From the NCBI GenBank assembly GCA_004134985.1, contig REGQ01000017.1:1-64000 (forward strand): a stretch of DNA of 64,000 nt, read 5' to 3'. Both the position numbers and the translations under genes were made by a program. Positions 1 to 8,030 of this stretch are shown here, piece after piece. Source of the stretch: Paenibacillaceae bacterium. Its GTDB lineage: Bacteria; Bacillota; Bacilli; Paenibacillales; Paenibacillaceae. The first letter of the stretch is position 1, and every line of letters starts with the position of its first letter. Under the pieces are notes generated by a model, which ran no database searches, was not told the origin of the DNA, and was given only the letters and a program-made list of their open reading frames with translations.

Positions 1-83
1 GAACTTAGGGAGGTACTCCTTTTTTTTGTGCTCAAAAACCCAGTCATAGCAAGGGATTTTATTTATGAAATCGACTCTAAAGT

Positions 84-350
84 ACAATAATTTCACTAAA
101 ATCATCTTTTACGTCTGAAGATGTTGTAGAAAATACAACAATTTCACTAAAATCGTCTTTTACGTCTGAAGATGTTGTAGAAAATACAACAATTTCACGA
201 GAATCGTCTCCTACGTCTGAAGAAGTTGCATAAAGTACAACAATTTCACGAGAATCGTCTCCTACGTCTGAAGAAGTTGCATAAAGTACAACAATTTCAC
301 TAAAATCGTCTCCTACGTCTGAAGATGTTGTAGAAAATACAACAATTCTC
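84..350. repeat. 51-bp tandem repeat, five units
   Basis: Five head-to-tail 51-bp units start at about 84, 135, 186, 237 and 288, each beginning ACAACAATTTCAC and containing TACGTCTGAAGA. Units 1, 2 and 5 carry GATGTTGTAGAAAAT; units 3 and 4 carry GAAGTTGCATAAAGT, so two sub-types exist. Because 51 is divisible by three the array stays open as a 17-residue repeat on the minus strand, but there is no ribosome binding site or recognisable product. It lies downstream of the stop of the exporter gene at 408. Nothing else is seen in bases 1-407. Confidence 0.9.
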
Positions 351-407
351 CCGCAGTCACTTCTTTCGTTCCGTTCCACTAACAAATGCCGCCAATTCAA
401 CCCTGCA

Positions 408-1556
408 TCATGAGGCGCGCTTGCCCATGCCGATGCGCAATTGAACGCCAATCATGAGAATGACAATGAAAAGCATCATTACAAATGCAGGCAGAAAGCT
501 GTCAAAACGGTCATACAGCAAGCCTGTAGCAAGCGGCCCCATCGCGCCGATAATATAGCCGCCGCACTGTGTCATGGCCGACCAGGAACCGGCGTCCTCC
601 GCTGTGCGCGTCTCCACAATGGGAAGCATTAACGCCAGCGGGAATAATCCTCCCGCACCGATCCCGAGGCAGATAACTGCAGGCATCATCGGCAGATGCA
701 GCATTAACATGATGATGCCCGCCAACTCAAACACGCTGCACATTACCAGAAATATCGTGCGTCTGCCGAACCGGGCGACAATCGCAGGCAAAATCATCGA
801 TACCGGAATCTGAACGAGTGTAAATACGGTCAGCAGCAGTGCCGCACTCGATTTGCTGTAGCCCAGGTTTTGGGCGATGGGTGATATCCACGCAGTCATC
901 GTGTAGAACATGCTCGCCATCAGTCCAAAAAAGAGGGTCAGCAGCAGCGCTCTTGTATTATGAATCGGAAGTCTCGTCTTCATCTGGCGTTGGCCCGTGT
1001 CCTTGCGGCCAATCAGCGTCCCCCAGACGATCATGGCCAGCACTCCCAGCACAGCCCAGCAAGCAAGCGTAAACGGCAAATTATGATTGCTGCTTGTATA
1101 GATTGGGATTGAAAGTGCGGAAGCTATAGCTGCGCCCGCTGTCATCGATACGGAATATACACTTACAATGCTTGGACTGTCGGGAAAATATTTTTTAATA
1201 AAGCCGGACAGCAGCGGTCCTGCGAGGCTGATTCCGATGCCGGCAATAATGGCTGTTATGATGAGCAACGATGCCGAACTTGTCATGCCGCGCAATGCGG
1301 TAGCCGCTGTAATGAGTAGAAGAGCAATAAATATGGTCCGTTCCAGCCCTATACGATCACGGATTGTTGTTGCCACGGCGGCAAATACCCCCATACATAG
1401 AACCGGAAGTGTCGTCAGCAGGCTTGCGGTGAGTCCGCTCATACCCAGATTGGCCTGAATTGTTTCTAACAATGGAGCGACAGATGTGATCGCCGGTCTC
1501 AGATTCAACGCGGCTATAAAAATTGCCAGCAGGATATAAATTGGTTTTGTTCTCAT
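408..1556 (-). CDS. MFS transporter, CynX/NimT-type
   Basis: A 382-residue polytopic membrane protein with about 12 hydrophobic segments. The N-terminus carries LRPAITSVAPLL (about residues 19-30), typical of the CynX/NimT (cyanate/nitroimidazole) branch of the major facilitator superfamily. The ATG at 1556 is preceded by AGGGGTG seven bases away. It is divergent from a LysR gene across a 126-bp gap containing a perfect palindrome, the classic cyn-like arrangement, so it is probably controlled by that regulator. The substrate cannot be read from sequence; family members export small drugs or anions. Length is normal and no defect is seen. Confidence 0.85.
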   Translation of the reverse strand: MRTKPIYILLAIFIAALNLRPAITSVAPLLETIQANLGMSGLTASLLTTLPVLCMGVFAAVATTIRDRIGLERTIFIALLLITAATALRGMTSSASLLIITAIIAGIGISLAGPLLSGFIKKYFPDSPSIVSVYSVSMTAGAAIASALSIPIYTSSNHNLPFTLACWAVLGVLAMIVWGTLIGRKDTGQRQMKTRLPIHNTRALLLTLFFGLMASMFYTMTAWISPIAQNLGYSKSSAALLLTVFTLVQIPVSMILPAIVARFGRRTIFLVMCSVFELAGIIMLMLHLPMMPAVICLGIGAGGLFPLALMLPIVETRTAEDAGSWSAMTQCGGYIIGAMGPLATGLLYDRFDSFLPAFVMMLFIVILMIGVQLRIGMGKRAS

Positions 1557-1635
1557 CTGCGTTCACCCCTCTATAGGTTCATGTTGTGTAACTTGAGTAT
1601 AGAGAAGAGAGTAACATTGATAAATACTATCATTT

Positions 1636-1650
1636 CTATTATTATAATAG
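1636..1650. promoter_or_regulatory. LysR-type operator palindrome
   Basis: CTATTATTATAATAG is a perfect inverted repeat (7-bp arms, one central base) in the gap between the divergent exporter and LysR genes. It fits the T-N11-A form of LysR-type boxes. A partial copy (CTATCATT) lies just upstream at about 1627. Binding by the adjacent regulator is inferred from position. Confidence 0.55.
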
Positions 1651-1682
1651 TAAATAACTATTGTTAGAAAGGGGAAAATAAT

Positions 1683-2564
1683 GTGGATACGCGACATATC
1701 CATTACTTTCTCGCTGTATGCGAGCATCTTCATTTTACTAAAGCGGCCAATGAGTTGGGCATTAGCCAGCCTACATTAAGTCAGCAGATTCGCGTGCTTG
1801 AAGATGAGCTGGGGATGCCGCTGTTTGACCGGGTAGGCAAGAAAATTGTGTTGACTGAGGCGGGTTCTCTGCTGCTGGTTCATGGAGGAAAGATGCTTCA
1901 GGCCGAACAGGATGCGAAGAAAGCGATCATGGAGCTGCGCTCTGGCGAACGGGGGACGATTCGACTCGGGGTGCTGCCTTCCGATCTGGACTTTCAATTA
2001 GTGCCTTTGTTTATTCAGTTTCATCAGAGATATCCGGCAATTCAACTGCAAGCTTTTTCAACGCTGCGCATTCATGACGAAGTGCTTGGCAACAAGGTGG
2101 ATCTTGGCATCGGACTAAGAAACACGCCCGATCCCCGGCTCATTCAAGTGCCGCTTGGATCGGAACCCTATCATCTGCTCGTTAACGCCGACAATCCCCT
2201 TGCTGGCAGAGAGGGCGTTGATATTCATGAGCTAGAACATCTCCCAATCGTCATGTATCCGCGCGGCTTTCTTGGACGCGATCTGATCGAGCGGGTGTGC
2301 AGCGAGCAAGGTTTTTCACTAACGACAGTAATGGAGACCAGTACAGCGCTCTCCCTGCTCCAACTCGTTCGAGCTGGAATCGGGGTTACCATTCAGCCTA
2401 ACCGGCTGCTCAGAGATGTCTCTGAGTATAATGATATTGTGGCTATTCCGATTACCGGCCATACGCCTGTGCGCCATATGGAACTCGTTTATCGTTCCGA
2501 TCGCTTCATTAGCCATGCGCAAAAACAGCTTGCCGAGTGGCTTATCAGCTTTTTTAAGTCATAA
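1683..2564 (+). CDS. LysR family transcriptional regulator (CynR-like)
   Basis: A 293-residue regulator. The N-terminal winged helix-turn-helix (residues 1-60, with FTKAANELGISQPTLSQQIR) is followed by a LysR substrate-binding domain (about 90-290). The start is a GTG at 1683, supported by AAAGGGG eight bases upstream and by the usual position of the helix-turn-helix at the N-terminus. It is divergent from the CynX-type exporter and separated from it by a LysR-box-like palindrome, so the likely role is control of that exporter and of itself. The effector is unknown. Confidence 0.9.
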   Translation: MDTRHIHYFLAVCEHLHFTKAANELGISQPTLSQQIRVLEDELGMPLFDRVGKKIVLTEAGSLLLVHGGKMLQAEQDAKKAIMELRSGERGTIRLGVLPSDLDFQLVPLFIQFHQRYPAIQLQAFSTLRIHDEVLGNKVDLGIGLRNTPDPRLIQVPLGSEPYHLLVNADNPLAGREGVDIHELEHLPIVMYPRGFLGRDLIERVCSEQGFSLTTVMETSTALSLLQLVRAGIGVTIQPNRLLRDVSEYNDIVAIPITGHTPVRHMELVYRSDRFISHAQKQLAEWLISFFKS

Positions 2565-2627
2565 CACGCAGTCATCAGCTATCGGTCCCTATCAGCAGCT
2601 AACTTTGCTGTTCAACCTGATCACGGC

Positions 2628-2655
2628 AAAAAAACGCTCGGAGACCAAGCGTTTT
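2628..2655 (-). terminator. Rho-independent terminator of the glycan locus
   Basis: AAAACGCT (2631-2638) and AGCGTTTT (2648-2655) form a hairpin with a 9-base loop. On the minus strand it ends in a run of seven T. It sits about 40 bases past the stop of the GH2 gene, the last gene of the large minus-strand locus; the LysR gene converges on it from the other side. Confidence 0.75.
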
Positions 2656-2695
2656 GCTAAACACACGCAGTGTTGGCTGCTGAACCAATGACAGA

Positions 2696-4453
2696 TTAGA
2701 CTGTGCTGTTAAACAGCCGGGATAACGTATGAAATCCTTCCTTCTCCTTGCGGTCAATCGTTACAATGCCGAATGGTCCATAAGGCGCTTGCCACATTAA
2801 TCCTTCGGTATTAAAGAAGTCTCTGCGATGGTAATAATCCGCCCAGCACCACAGCACACCGCCCTGAATCCTGGCGCCTACTATTGCCTGCCATACACTC
2901 TCCAGGTAAGCAGCCTGATAAGTTTCGGAGAATCGATCCTTGCCGCTTAATCCGAAAATGCCATGCGTGCCGAATTCTGCCATGATGACCGGTTTATTCG
3001 GATAATCGGCAGCTGTCTTGCGCAAATGTTCTTCCGTCGGAATACGCACAACTTCATCCAGTTCCGCAATTTCGTAAGCCAGCTTACGATGAAAAAACAC
3101 GCCATAATACAAATTGACACACACCAGATCCGCTTCATCAAATGCGGCATGACCATCGGAGCCCGTTGTAACAAAAGTGGTCAGTCGACTCTTATCCAGT
3201 TCCCTTGTCCGCTGGATCAACCTGCGCATTGCGGCGATGCCATGCTCTGTATTTGTTCCCGATTCATTGCACATGCTCCATACGATGACACAAGGGTGAT
3301 TGTAATCCCGCTTGATCATCTCTTCCAATACGACTTCCGCCTTGTCGATCACCTCTGGAATGTAAGGCCGGTCTCCTCCCCACTCCGACAACCACCAGTT
3401 TAAAGGCACCTCGGCAAAATGCAGTAAACCAAGCTCATCCATTATGTCCAGGTGAACCTCGGATTGCGGATAATGAAACCGCACCAAATTAGCACCCATA
3501 CTTTTAATTTTCAGCAAATCTTCGCGAATCATTGCGGGTGGAACGGAAGGACCAAAACCCGCATACTCGTCATAGCGGTTCACGCCTTTGATAAGTAAAG
3601 GTTTGCCATTCAGCATAATTTGGGTGCCGACGGTTTCAATTGTCCGAATGCCAAACCTTTGCTCCATCTGATCGATGATCGTTTGTTTTGTTTGTACATT
3701 TACCTGCATTCGATACAACCGGGGATGGTCCACATCCCATAACTGCGGGTCGGGCAAATCAAACACCAACGCAACCTCAACCGTTTCCTGACATCCACAT
3801 GTCAATGCTGCCGATGCTGCAATCCCTCCGCCATCGCCGGGCAGCTCAATCGTGACTTCCCCCGTAAACGAATCTTGCGCAGAGGCATTAGAAATTTCAA
3901 CCCGACAATGAACGATGGCCGATTGGTTGTCTCGCAGGGTTGGATCGACTTTGACAGAATGGATGGAGACCGCTGCGCTTGTTTCTATTTCCACAGGCTG
4001 CAAAATGCCGCCATATTGAATCCATTCCACAGTAGCCCCGCCAGGCAGCCATTCTTCACGATGCCGATTATCCACCCTCATTGCAATCACGTTGCTTCCC
4101 TCCCCTTTTAAATAGGGGGTAATCAGGAAATTAAACGGCATATAGGGGCTGAAATGCTCGCCTAAATACGTCCCGTTCAGCCATATTCGAGCATGGCCGC
4201 TCACACTGTTGAAAATAATTCGCTGTAGAAGGCCAGGTTCAACGGGACCCGCCGCTTGAATCTCGGCGGTGTACCAGCCGACACCTTCATAGCCCCAAAA
4301 TGCTTCATGATAGAAATCCCACGGCTTCGGCGCCTCCACTGCCATCCACCCTGATGTATCATGCGCTGGCCTAAACCAGCCCCGCTCCTCGCCAATATTG
4401 TTTTGATCAACTTGAAATTGCCATTTATCCAATCGTTGCCGGTGTCTGGTCAT
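2696..4453 (-). CDS. Glycoside hydrolase family 2 enzyme (beta-galactosidase/glucuronidase type)
   Basis: A cytoplasmic enzyme of 585 residues with no signal peptide. The order is an N-terminal jelly-roll (about 10-180), an immunoglobulin-like domain (about 185-275) and a TIM barrel. The GH2 signature KGVNRYDEYAGFG leads into the barrel, the general acid is the Glu in WSMCNESG (about 397) and the nucleophile the Glu in VIMAEFGTHG (about 490). The ATG at 4453 was chosen because AGGAGG precedes it and its ATGA overlaps the stop of the upstream oxidoreductase; the longer frame would extend into that gene. It probably cleaves a terminal beta-galactoside or beta-glucuronide from imported oligosaccharide. 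Exact specificity is not readable. Confidence 0.88.
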   Translation of the reverse strand: MTRHRQRLDKWQFQVDQNNIGEERGWFRPAHDTSGWMAVEAPKPWDFYHEAFWGYEGVGWYTAEIQAAGPVEPGLLQRIIFNSVSGHARIWLNGTYLGEHFSPYMPFNFLITPYLKGEGSNVIAMRVDNRHREEWLPGGATVEWIQYGGILQPVEIETSAAVSIHSVKVDPTLRDNQSAIVHCRVEISNASAQDSFTGEVTIELPGDGGGIAASAALTCGCQETVEVALVFDLPDPQLWDVDHPRLYRMQVNVQTKQTIIDQMEQRFGIRTIETVGTQIMLNGKPLLIKGVNRYDEYAGFGPSVPPAMIREDLLKIKSMGANLVRFHYPQSEVHLDIMDELGLLHFAEVPLNWWLSEWGGDRPYIPEVIDKAEVVLEEMIKRDYNHPCVIVWSMCNESGTNTEHGIAAMRRLIQRTRELDKSRLTTFVTTGSDGHAAFDEADLVCVNLYYGVFFHRKLAYEIAELDEVVRIPTEEHLRKTAADYPNKPVIMAEFGTHGIFGLSGKDRFSETYQAAYLESVWQAIVGARIQGGVLWCWADYYHRRDFFNTEGLMWQAPYGPFGIVTIDRKEKEGFHTLSRLFNSTV

Positions 4454-5493
4454 TGCTGTCCTCCTGAATGAATCGATTGATCGTGATGCGGGTTGAATGG
4501 ATGGGATGGCGTTGACTGCAGCGCATTCCACTGTTGTTTGACCGCATCCAGCGTCTGCATAATTTGCAGTGTTTCATCGAGCGGCATAATGCTGCTTTCA
4601 GAAAGGCCGGCTTGCAGGCAGCGTGTCGCTTCGGCAGCCTCGAATGCGTAACCGGCTTCCGCACCTTCATAAACAAACGTTTCCGCAAAAGCACCATTCA
4701 CGTACAGACTTGCAGATTGCGCTGCCAGAAAGACGGGAAGATGAATGTAACCGTCCGTTCCATAAATATAAGCATCGTTAGCCAGGTGCAGACCAATGCT
4801 GCTGTTTAACACTGCCGTCCGCCCCTCGGAATAGGTAAACAAAGCGGAAAAATGCTCATCAATACCTGTCGCTCCGATGTGAGCATGCGTCGCAATCGCT
4901 GCCGGCGCTTGGCCGAACATCATGGAGGCGAACGAAATCGGATAGATGCCCACCTCCAGCAGCGCCCCGCCGCCTAAGCGAGGATCGAACAAACGACTGC
5001 TCTCATCGCGATGTGCGCGAAAGCCAAAATTAGCCGTCAGCATGCGGACCTCGCCAATCCGGCCGGAATCGATCCATTTGCGAGCTTGAACGACCGCGGG
5101 AAGAAACCGGGTCCACATCGCTTCCATCAGAAACACTTTGGCCTGCTTGGCATAATGAACGATCTCCTCCGCTTCCTGTCCGTTCATCGTAAATGGCTTT
5201 TCGCATAGCACAGCCTTTCCAGCCCGCAGACAGGCCAGCATATTAGCTGCATGAGCAGCATGAGGCGTCGCAATATAGATGATATCTACTTCAGCATCCT
5301 CAATTAGCGATGCATAGCTGCCATACGCCTTGGCAATATGGTGCTGCTTGGCAAACCGCTCTGCATTGTCCAACGTTCGCGAACCGACGGCGACCACTTT
5401 GGCATCGGCAACATGGTGCAAATCCTTCACAAAAGAATGGGCGATGCTTCCCGGCCCAAGAATACCCCAATTAATCGTTTGATTCCTTGTCAT
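4450..5493 (-). CDS. Gfo/Idh/MocA family oxidoreductase
   Basis: A cytoplasmic NAD(P)-dependent sugar dehydrogenase-like protein of 347 residues. The N-terminal Rossmann fold carries GILGPGSIAHSF (dinucleotide binding) and CEKPFTMN with the family's EKP lysine; the C-terminal half is the alpha/beta substrate domain. The ATG at 5493 is chosen over an in-frame TTG at 5499 because GGAGG lies six bases upstream of the ATG and would abut the TTG. It overlaps the upstream deacetylase by 23 bases and the downstream GH2 gene by four, indicating translational coupling. It probably oxidises or isomerises a monosaccharide released by the locus. Confidence 0.88.
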   Translation of the reverse strand: MTRNQTINWGILGPGSIAHSFVKDLHHVADAKVVAVGSRTLDNAERFAKQHHIAKAYGSYASLIEDAEVDIIYIATPHAAHAANMLACLRAGKAVLCEKPFTMNGQEAEEIVHYAKQAKVFLMEAMWTRFLPAVVQARKWIDSGRIGEVRMLTANFGFRAHRDESSRLFDPRLGGGALLEVGIYPISFASMMFGQAPAAIATHAHIGATGIDEHFSALFTYSEGRTAVLNSSIGLHLANDAYIYGTDGYIHLPVFLAAQSASLYVNGAFAETFVYEGAEAGYAFEAAEATRCLQAGLSESSIMPLDETLQIMQTLDAVKQQWNALQSTPSHPFNPHHDQSIHSGGQQ

Positions 5494-6292
5494 TTGCAAC
5501 CTCCAGTATAGTGCCAGGTTTAATTTGAGCCGGAAGACCGTTCGCGGTAATCCATACCGATAGCGCTGACGGGTTGTAGATCAAGCTGCCATCGACCGAA
5601 ACCTCCAGGCGCCGCAGCGCTTGAGTGTAATCAACGATCTGCTTGTTCGTGGCATACCAGACCGAATCGTGGCGTCCGATGGTTTCAGCGAACTGTTCAA
5701 GCAGTTCCCAATTGTTGTCGTCTGCAAATTCGAAGCTGTGACCCCAAACATAAAAAAGCTGCGGCTTCCCCATCGGGGATTCATCCAGAAAAGCTTGCGT
5801 ACGCGCCAGCAAATCTTCGTTGTGATGGCAAGTGGGCGTCCACTGATGGAAATTCTCCGGCAATTCAAAGCTGTAATTCGAGATCGTCGTCCGGCAGTAC
5901 GCGATCCCAAGCGATGGCAGCAGTCTGGCTACTTCATCAGAGTATGTGCCGAATGGATAGGACATTCCCTTGACAGGGTAACCCGCGATTCGCTCCAATG
6001 CCCGGCGATCCTCCATCACTTCCCATACTCGCATTTCTTGCGGGATATGAGGCAGATTAGGATGGGTGACCGTATGAGCAGCAATTTCATGGTTGGCATA
6101 CAGCGCCTTCACCTCATCTGCCGCTACAAATCCCGGCTTGCCGAATGCCCCCGAAATGAGATGAAACGTACCTTTCAGTCCATAACGGTTCAAAACTTCA
6201 ATCATTTTCTGATCATGTGCGATGCCGTCATCATAGCTTAAGGTTACGGCTTTGGGCTTCCCGCCAGGGAACAAATCATAGACAACCGTCAT
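5471..6292 (-). CDS. Polysaccharide deacetylase-like protein (CE4/NodB fold)
   Basis: A 273-residue NodB-type protein without signal peptide. AVTLSYDDGIAHD (about residues 15-27) supplies the catalytic Asp pair and HTVTHPNLP the zinc-binding His-x-x-x-His, both hallmarks of carbohydrate esterase 4. Absence of a secretion signal suggests it deacetylates an imported sugar rather than wall polymer. The start at 6292 has AGGAGG eight bases upstream; the upstream extension to 6388 is rejected because it reads through an inverted repeat. It lies between the SLH gene and the oxidoreductase in the same direction. Confidence 0.82.
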   Translation of the reverse strand: MTVVYDLFPGGKPKAVTLSYDDGIAHDQKMIEVLNRYGLKGTFHLISGAFGKPGFVAADEVKALYANHEIAAHTVTHPNLPHIPQEMRVWEVMEDRRALERIAGYPVKGMSYPFGTYSDEVARLLPSLGIAYCRTTISNYSFELPENFHQWTPTCHHNEDLLARTQAFLDESPMGKPQLFYVWGHSFEFADDNNWELLEQFAETIGRHDSVWYATNKQIVDYTQALRRLEVSVDGSLIYNPSALSVWITANGLPAQIKPGTILEVANDKESND

Positions 6293-6335
6293 GCTGTGCG
6301 CCTCCTGCCTTGCGGCTGAATAGTTTGGGAAAGAA

Positions 6336-6375
6336 CGATAAAGTATTGAGAGACACTCCCCCCAATACTTTATCG
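6336..6375. repeat. 13-bp perfect inverted repeat between SLH and deacetylase genes
   Basis: CGATAAAGTATTG (6336-6348) and its exact complement (6363-6375) flank a 14-base loop containing a run of C on the plus strand. The stem would form in the minus-strand transcript just past the SLH stop. There is no long T run, so it is more likely an mRNA 3' stabiliser, processing site or weak attenuator than a full terminator. Confidence 0.7.
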
Positions 6376-6387
6376 CGTGGTGCATCA

Positions 6388-8010
6388 CTACTTGTTATAA
6401 AGTCGGTATATCAGCACGGCCGTTTCCGCCCGAGTGGCGTTGGCAAGCGGATGAATCGCCTCACCCGTTCCCTGGACAAGACCACTCTTCACCAAGGCGG
6501 CAACACTGTCGCGAGCATATGGCGCAATCTCTGCGCTATCGCCAAACGCGCTTAAATCCTGCTCCATCCCTGCGGCAAGCGGCTTGTCAGCCGCATCCAT
6601 CGCCCTGAATATAAGGGTCATCATCTCCTGTCGGGTGATGAATTCCTTGGGCTTGAAGGCATTGCTTCCCGTGCCTGTCGTAATTCCCAGCGTTCTCGCT
6701 ATGCCGACGGCTTCATAGTAGTAGGCCGTTGAAGGGACATCAGCGAACGGTTTCGGCGCATCCGCCGCCAATCCGAGTGTTGTCACCAGCAGTTGGATGA
6801 AATCTGCCCGCGTAATGGCCTCCTTTGGATGATAAGCAGTTGAGGACATCCCGTTAATCACCCCTTTGGATGCCATCACTTCGATCGCTTTTGCTGCCCA
6901 AGGGGATGAAGCGAGATCAGCAAATGTCTTCTGAACAAAAACGACCGCAAAACTGCTGAAATGGGTGACACGGAACTGAACGGCGCCATGTTCCGGGTTA
7001 TACTTGCCGCTCGTTACCGGACGGGTATGTCCGTTGCTGTCAATGTGCCATACCGTAATATGCTCCACAGCCTGTAATTCGACCGCGCTTGGCTGATAGG
7101 GAATCGAGACGGTCACCGGAGCAAACGGATTATTCCAAGGAATATCACGGCCATCCACGGACATCGCTAGACTAATCACAGGCCTGTTCCCGATTTCAGC
7201 GGCAGGCGACGCTGTCAATCCAACCGGATTCATCTTGCGGATGCTCAAGCTGATTTGAAGCGGCAGCGCACTGCCTGCATAACGTTCCAAATCACCGCTG
7301 CGGAACATGTTGCCCGGCAGGGTTACCGTTCCTTCCGAAGTACTTACTTGAATCCGGTGGGCAAGCGAAGCTGCCGCAATAAATTCGGCAGGCAGAGTGA
7401 TGACATGCCCCTTCGCTCCTTGCTCCTCCGGCAGTTGCACCTCAATCGTCCTAACCCCTTTAGAATCCGGTGCCGCAAGATCGAGACCTGCCTGCAGCAC
7501 TGCAGCGTCAACCTGGACATTCATCATTCCCGCTTCATTGGCTTTCACTGAGGGGATAACAACTTTCACCTTGCCATCCATGCGGACTACCTCAGGCTTT
7601 TCCATTCCGCTCTGAGCGCTGCTGTTGTTGTAACCTCCACCGCTCCAGGACTGGGTTGCTGCGGGACGCTTCGCTACATGAAAGGATTGCACAGCTGTAT
7701 CCTGCTCCCGCCCAACAATGACTGTGTAGGTCCCTTCCGCAGCAGCTGCCGGCAGTATAAAAGCATCGCTAAAAGCTGGCCCCTGCAAAACATTTACATA
7801 AAGTAACGTCTCATTCGGCCGCAGCACCTTGACGGTCACTTCTTGGAGAGCGGTCGTGCCCGCAATAACAACACGGTCGCCAGTCTGCTTATTGGCTATC
7901 GGATTTAGAGTGACCGTTGCGTCAGCAGCACTGGCCCCTGCAGACAACGCGGGCAATACCATGACAATGACAAGCAATTGAATGAATACTCGGTGTATGT
8001 GACGCCGCAT
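6388..8010 (-). CDS. S-layer homology domain protein, secreted
   Basis: A 540-residue surface protein. A signal peptide (hydrophobic run ending SAGASAADA) is followed by beta-rich domains of unknown function (about 30-360) and three C-terminal SLH modules beginning FADLASSPWAAKAIEVMASKG, FADVPSTAYYYEAVGIA and FGDSAEIAPYARDSVAALV, each with the TRADF/TRQEM/TRAET motif. SLH modules anchor proteins non-covalently to pyruvylated secondary wall polymer. The ATG at 8010 is preferred (GGAGAGGTGG upstream); an ATG at 8031 overlaps the stop of the previous gene as TAATG. It probably tethers glycan binding or the neighbouring hydrolase at the cell surface. The N-terminal region lacks recognisable catalytic motifs. 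Confidence 0.85.
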   Translation of the reverse strand: MRRHIHRVFIQLLVIVMVLPALSAGASAADATVTLNPIANKQTGDRVVIAGTTALQEVTVKVLRPNETLLYVNVLQGPAFSDAFILPAAAAEGTYTVIVGREQDTAVQSFHVAKRPAATQSWSGGGYNNSSAQSGMEKPEVVRMDGKVKVVIPSVKANEAGMMNVQVDAAVLQAGLDLAAPDSKGVRTIEVQLPEEQGAKGHVITLPAEFIAAASLAHRIQVSTSEGTVTLPGNMFRSGDLERYAGSALPLQISLSIRKMNPVGLTASPAAEIGNRPVISLAMSVDGRDIPWNNPFAPVTVSIPYQPSAVELQAVEHITVWHIDSNGHTRPVTSGKYNPEHGAVQFRVTHFSSFAVVFVQKTFADLASSPWAAKAIEVMASKGVINGMSSTAYHPKEAITRADFIQLLVTTLGLAADAPKPFADVPSTAYYYEAVGIARTLGITTGTGSNAFKPKEFITRQEMMTLIFRAMDAADKPLAAGMEQDLSAFGDSAEIAPYARDSVAALVKSGLVQGTGEAIHPLANATRAETAVLIYRLYNK

Positions 8011-8030
8011 GTGGCTCTTCCACCTCTCCA

